The notes beneath the pieces are model-generated. The model was given only the letters and a program-made list of their open reading frames with translations, searched no databases and was not told the DNA's origin. Positions 63,965-64,000 of a stretch of 64,000 nt of DNA are shown piece by piece; the first letter of the stretch is position 1; every line of letters starts with the position of its first letter. The position numbers were made by a program, and so were the translations under genes. Source of the DNA: Novosphingobium sediminis (lineage in GTDB: Bacteria > Pseudomonadota > Alphaproteobacteria > Sphingomonadales > Sphingomonadaceae); contig NZ_BJYR01000006.1 in NCBI RefSeq assembly GCF_007991615.1, positions 30,435 through 94,434 of the forward strand, written 5' to 3'.

Positions 63965-63996
63965 CTCTGGATTGCTTCGCTGCGCTCGCAATGACG
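63965..63996. repeat. Half of a CGTCATTGCGAG-type inverted repeat at the window edge
   Basis: CTCTGGATTGCTTCGCTGCG then CTCGCAATGACG matches the right half of the element at 49566-49652. It lies just after the regulator gene and may run on outside the window. Confidence 0.7.
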
Positions 63997-64000
63997 AAGT

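Overview
The window is high-GC alphaproteobacterial chromosome. The gene content and the small intergenic repeats point to a sphingomonad (Sphingomonadales, Novosphingobium/Sphingobium-like). Supporting signs are a btuBFCD cluster behind a cobalamin riboswitch, mdh-sucA-sucB-lpdA, a CrtZ-type carotenoid hydroxylase, a Psp operon with its own PspF, and families of short palindromic repeats. Only the first ~500 bases differ: they are AT-rich and carry the C-terminal end of a gene cut by the window edge, probably the margin of a transferred island. The assignment comes from sequence reading alone; no database search was run.

Layout. 1-5.1 kb: truncated DGQHR-like protein, uvrA, a muramidase/peptidoglycan-binding protein, a possible tiny gene. 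5.1-10.1 kb (minus strand): vitamin B12 uptake, with a riboswitch ahead of the TonB-dependent receptor, lipoprotein, permease and ATPase, all translationally overlapped. 10.3-12.2 kb: SleB-type hydrolase and a small unknown gene. 12.4-19.2 kb: malate dehydrogenase and the 2-oxoglutarate dehydrogenase complex (E1, E2, E3). 19.3-28.7 kb: a PAS-GGDEF-EAL-PilZ protein, a UPF0126 membrane protein, DUF2147, a quinone oxidoreductase, leuD/leuC separated by an OmpA-like gene and a tiny membrane protein, crtZ, DUF454. 28.7-33.6 kb: sufE and the Psp region, where pspA-B-C is followed by five small membrane-anchored coiled-coil proteins and divergent pspF drives a sigma-54 promoter.

33.7-46.5 kb: recF, a TesA-like esterase divergent from a YbbA/YbbP-like ABC system, DUF805, typA, DUF1993, a TPR protein with a c-type cytochrome, two exported glycine-zipper proteins, and a group 1 glycosyltransferase. 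46.5-53.1 kb: a large RTX protein, a membrane protein, a DUF2218/PadR pair with a palindromic operator, rarA and a DUF429-like gene. 53.1-55.5 kb: tRNA-Thr(TGT), a copy of its 3' end, a Pit phosphate transporter and a NUDIX-DUF47 fusion. 55.6-63.9 kb: a complete L-rhamnose route (isomerase, kinase, fused aldolase/dehydrogenase, L-lactate dehydrogenase, MFS permease, DeoR regulator) arranged around one divergent operator.

The two most distinctive signals are (i) the extended Psp operon, whose extra small proteins share a C-terminal 'LERIVTD...EIEALR' signature with PspC and partly with PspB, and (ii) intergenic-type repeats that have entered reading frames without breaking them (uvrA, both ends of btuF, the leader of btuB, the cytoplasmic tail of the SleB protein).
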